Source of the DNA: an uncultured Fretibacterium sp.
Lineage (GTDB): Bacteria; Synergistota; Synergistia; Synergistales; Aminobacteriaceae
NCBI RefSeq assembly: GCF_938040765.1
Contig: NZ_CALIAA010000121.1
Coordinates: 1 to 32,848 of the forward strand
Length of the DNA: 32,848 nt
Direction of reading: 5' to 3'
Shown: piece after piece, positions 31,618 through 32,848 of the stretch
Numbering within the stretch: the first letter of the stretch is position 1
How the letters are laid out: the number at the start of each line of letters is the position of its first letter
Translations under genes and position numbers: made by a program
Notes under the pieces: generated by a model
The model's input: only the letters and a program-made list of their open reading frames with translations
Database searches by the model: none
Told to the model about the DNA's origin: nothing

Positions 31618-31671
31618 GAAACAAGGACGGGGAGGAACGCCGGCAGTGCGTTTCCTTCCCGTCCTCGTTTC
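31618..31671. terminator. Long hairpin between convergent zapA and the GarR-like gene
   Basis: GAAAC, AGGACGGG and AGGAACGC on the left pair with GCGTTTCCT, CCCGTCCT and GTTTC on the right over about 21 base pairs with small mismatches and a roughly 7-nt loop. It sits between two convergent genes and probably ends transcription from both, but lacks a clear T tract on either side. Confidence 0.6.
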
Positions 31672-31692
31672 CGGGCTCCCTGCGGGGGGCCG

Positions 31693-32577
31693 TCACTCCT
31701 TCCTCAGCGACACGCCGTTCAGCAGCTCGTAGTATCTGCCCAGGGCTCCATGGTCGAGCGGGCCGCAGCCGCGCGCCATGAGGTTCTGCATCATCTCCAT
31801 CACCTGCGAGGCCAGGGGCATGGAGACGTGCAGTCCCCGCCCGGCCGCCAGCACGTTGTTCAGGTCCTTCACGTGCAGTTCGATGCGGAACCCCGGCTCG
31901 TAGCGCCCCTCCAGCATTCGGGGCGCCTTGTCCTCCAGGCACTGGCTGCCGGCCAGCCCGCCCCGGATGGCCCGGAACACCCGCTCCGGGTCGGCGCCGG
32001 CCCGTTTGGCAAAGGCCAGTCCCTCCGCCACCGCCGCGATGTTCGCCGCGACGATCGTCTGGTTTACGAGCTTCGTCACCTGCCCCGCCCCGCTCGGGCC
32101 GACATGGAGGCTCTTGCCCATCAGGTCCAGGACGTCCCGGACGCGCTCGTAGACGTCCTCCCTGCCCCCGACCATGATGGACAGGTTCCCCTTCTCCGCC
32201 TTCTCCTGCCCTCCGCTCACGGGGGCGTCCAGCATGCCGCAGCCGCGCTCCTCGACGAGGGCGCAGAGCTCATGGGCGACGACGGGGTCGATGGAGCTCA
32301 TGTCCACGACGACCTTCCCCGGGGTCAGACCCTCCAGAATGCCGTCCGGACCGCAGAGGACCGACCGGACGTCCGGCGAGTCCGGGAGCATCGTGATGAC
32401 GACATCGCAGCGCTCGGCCACGTCGCGCGGCGATCGCCCCACCTCCGCCCCGTCCTGAGCGAGTGCGGCGACCGCAGCCCAGGAACGGTTGAAGACGGTC
32501 ACGGACCGCCCGCCCTTCAGCAGGTTGCTCGCCATGGGCCTGCCCATGACGCCCAGACCGATGAAACCGATTTTCAC
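31693..32577 (-). CDS. NAD(P)-dependent beta-hydroxyacid dehydrogenase, GarR/tartronate-semialdehyde reductase-like
   Basis: A 294-residue protein of the 3-hydroxyisobutyrate dehydrogenase family. Residues 1-30 have the Rossmann sequence KIGFIGLGVMGRPMASNLLK, MLPDSPDV and the substrate motif DAPVSGGQEKAEKGNL (118-133). The catalytic Lys is at position 169 in GAGQVTKLVNQ, followed by the all-helical C-terminal domain with KDLNNVLAAGR. 2-hydroxy-3-oxopropionate (tartronate semialdehyde) reductase is the closest name by pattern; related acids are possible. The GTG at 32577 is chosen because AAGGAAG lies eight bases upstream and the family starts right before KIGFIG. No glycerate or glyoxylate genes lie in the window to support the pathway. 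Confidence 0.88.
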   Translation of the reverse strand: MKIGFIGLGVMGRPMASNLLKGGRSVTVFNRSWAAVAALAQDGAEVGRSPRDVAERCDVVITMLPDSPDVRSVLCGPDGILEGLTPGKVVVDMSSIDPVVAHELCALVEERGCGMLDAPVSGGQEKAEKGNLSIMVGGREDVYERVRDVLDLMGKSLHVGPSGAGQVTKLVNQTIVAANIAAVAEGLAFAKRAGADPERVFRAIRGGLAGSQCLEDKAPRMLEGRYEPGFRIELHVKDLNNVLAAGRGLHVSMPLASQVMEMMQNLMARGCGPLDHGALGRYYELLNGVSLRKE

Positions 32578-32708
32578 GCCGATCGCTTCCTTTCCCATCC
32601 CAAGCCCTTTTCCGTCCCATGCGGCCCCCTCCTTTTGGGGCCCCACCGCGATATCGGGACCATTGTACACGAAGCCCCCGGAAGAAGGGGGGCTCCCGGC
32701 CCGCCGGG

Positions 32709-32717
32709 TGCTATAAT
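32709..32717 (+). promoter_or_regulatory. Extended -10 promoter reading off the right edge
   Basis: TGCTATAAT matches the extended -10 consensus (TG-n-TATAAT) on the plus strand; no -35 is seen. The start would be about 32724, directly before the 21-bp tandem repeats. The gene it serves is outside the window; an ATG at 32728 opens only a 12-codon frame (MPQRISRVRQRI). Confidence 0.6.
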
Positions 32718-32732
32718 GGGCGCGCGCATGCC

Positions 32733-32795
32733 GCAGCGTATTTCACGGGTAAGGCAGCGTATTTGACGAGCAAGGCAGTGTCCTTTACGAGTAAG
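32733..32795 (+). repeat. Three tandem 21-bp repeats
   Basis: The units run 32733-32753, 32754-32774 and 32775-32795 with no gap: GCAGCGTATTTCACGGGTAAG, then the same with 3 differences, then a third more diverged unit starting GCAGTG and ending GAGTAAG. In one frame they read as the heptads AAYFTGK, AAYLTSK and AVSFTSK, ending in TC and a stop at 32802, but that frame has no start codon after the promoter. Their role is unknown. The last 45 bases of the window after them hold no defined feature. Confidence 0.85.
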
Positions 32796-32848
32796 ACCTG
32801 CTAGAAAAAGTCAAGGGTTTAGTTGAGAAATTCTGGCAGCAGGGGGTA

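Noticed and set aside
32733..32795. CRISPR array
   Set aside because: The 21-bp units are directly adjacent with no spacers.
32795..32848. Start of a gene at the right edge (frame reading LLEKVKGLVEKFWQQG)
   Set aside because: The frame is open to the edge, but no ATG, GTG or TTG start and no ribosome site lie in it, so it cannot be supported.

Overview
This is a compact, GC-rich bacterial chromosome segment made mostly of housekeeping genes, with a few accessory insertions. The best guess is a member of Synergistota, of the Fretibacterium/Synergistes type. That guess rests on high GC, a Gram-negative style polysaccharide exporter permease alongside Firmicute-like traits (SAM-I riboswitch, YitT protein, endonuclease-type MutL without a visible MutH), and short repeat elements that look lineage-specific. 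It is an inference from content; no marker was compared.

Layout, left to right. (1) 1-1764, minus: a wHTH regulator with a degenerate nucleotidyltransferase-fold domain, an ABC-2 polysaccharide-export permease, and the start of an Rpn-family PD-(D/E)XK nuclease gene. (2) 2027-3124, plus: a YeiH-type transporter ending in a shared bidirectional terminator. (3) 3149-4659, minus: metK under a SAM-I riboswitch with its own terminator and promoters. (4) 4706-11585, minus: a probable operon secA - DUF3857/transglutaminase-like exported protein - argS - ftsB/divIC. (5) 11586-12069: a leader region and a composite repeat. (6) 12070-12972, minus: a YitT-family membrane protein, divergent from gyrB (13256-15172, plus). 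(7) 15173-16286: an AT-richer Rpn-nuclease gene interrupted by an in-frame amber stop. (8) 16405-20896, minus: mutS-mutL, overlapping, with a terminator. (9) 21023-22880: a secreted nitroreductase-like protein divergent from a marR gene that is followed by an FMN split-barrel protein gene; marR and the flavoprotein gene carry near-identical palindromic operators. (10) 22946-26345, minus: ctpA - purA - rimI - small unknown. (11) 26346-26671: the second copy of the composite repeat. (12) 26672-31564, plus: rpmI-rplT, a terminator, then pheS-pheT-coiled-coil protein-zapA. (13) 31693-32577, minus: a GarR-like hydroxyacid dehydrogenase. (14) 32709-32848: an extended -10 promoter and three tandem 21-bp repeats running off the right edge.

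The most interesting signals are regulatory. Two transcription-factor genes (1728 minus and 21938 plus) each have a consensus promoter placing the transcript start 0-3 nt before the ATG, so both mRNAs should be leaderless, and each has a palindrome built into its promoter. The MarR palindrome recurs in the promoter of the next gene, which defines a small predicted regulon. The other notable items are a modular repeat (two copies, modules in different relative orientation), the 21-bp triple repeat, an Rpn gene broken by one stop codon, and two exact micro-duplications at gene ends in the phe-zap cluster. No tRNA, rRNA, CRISPR array or complete insertion sequence was seen.
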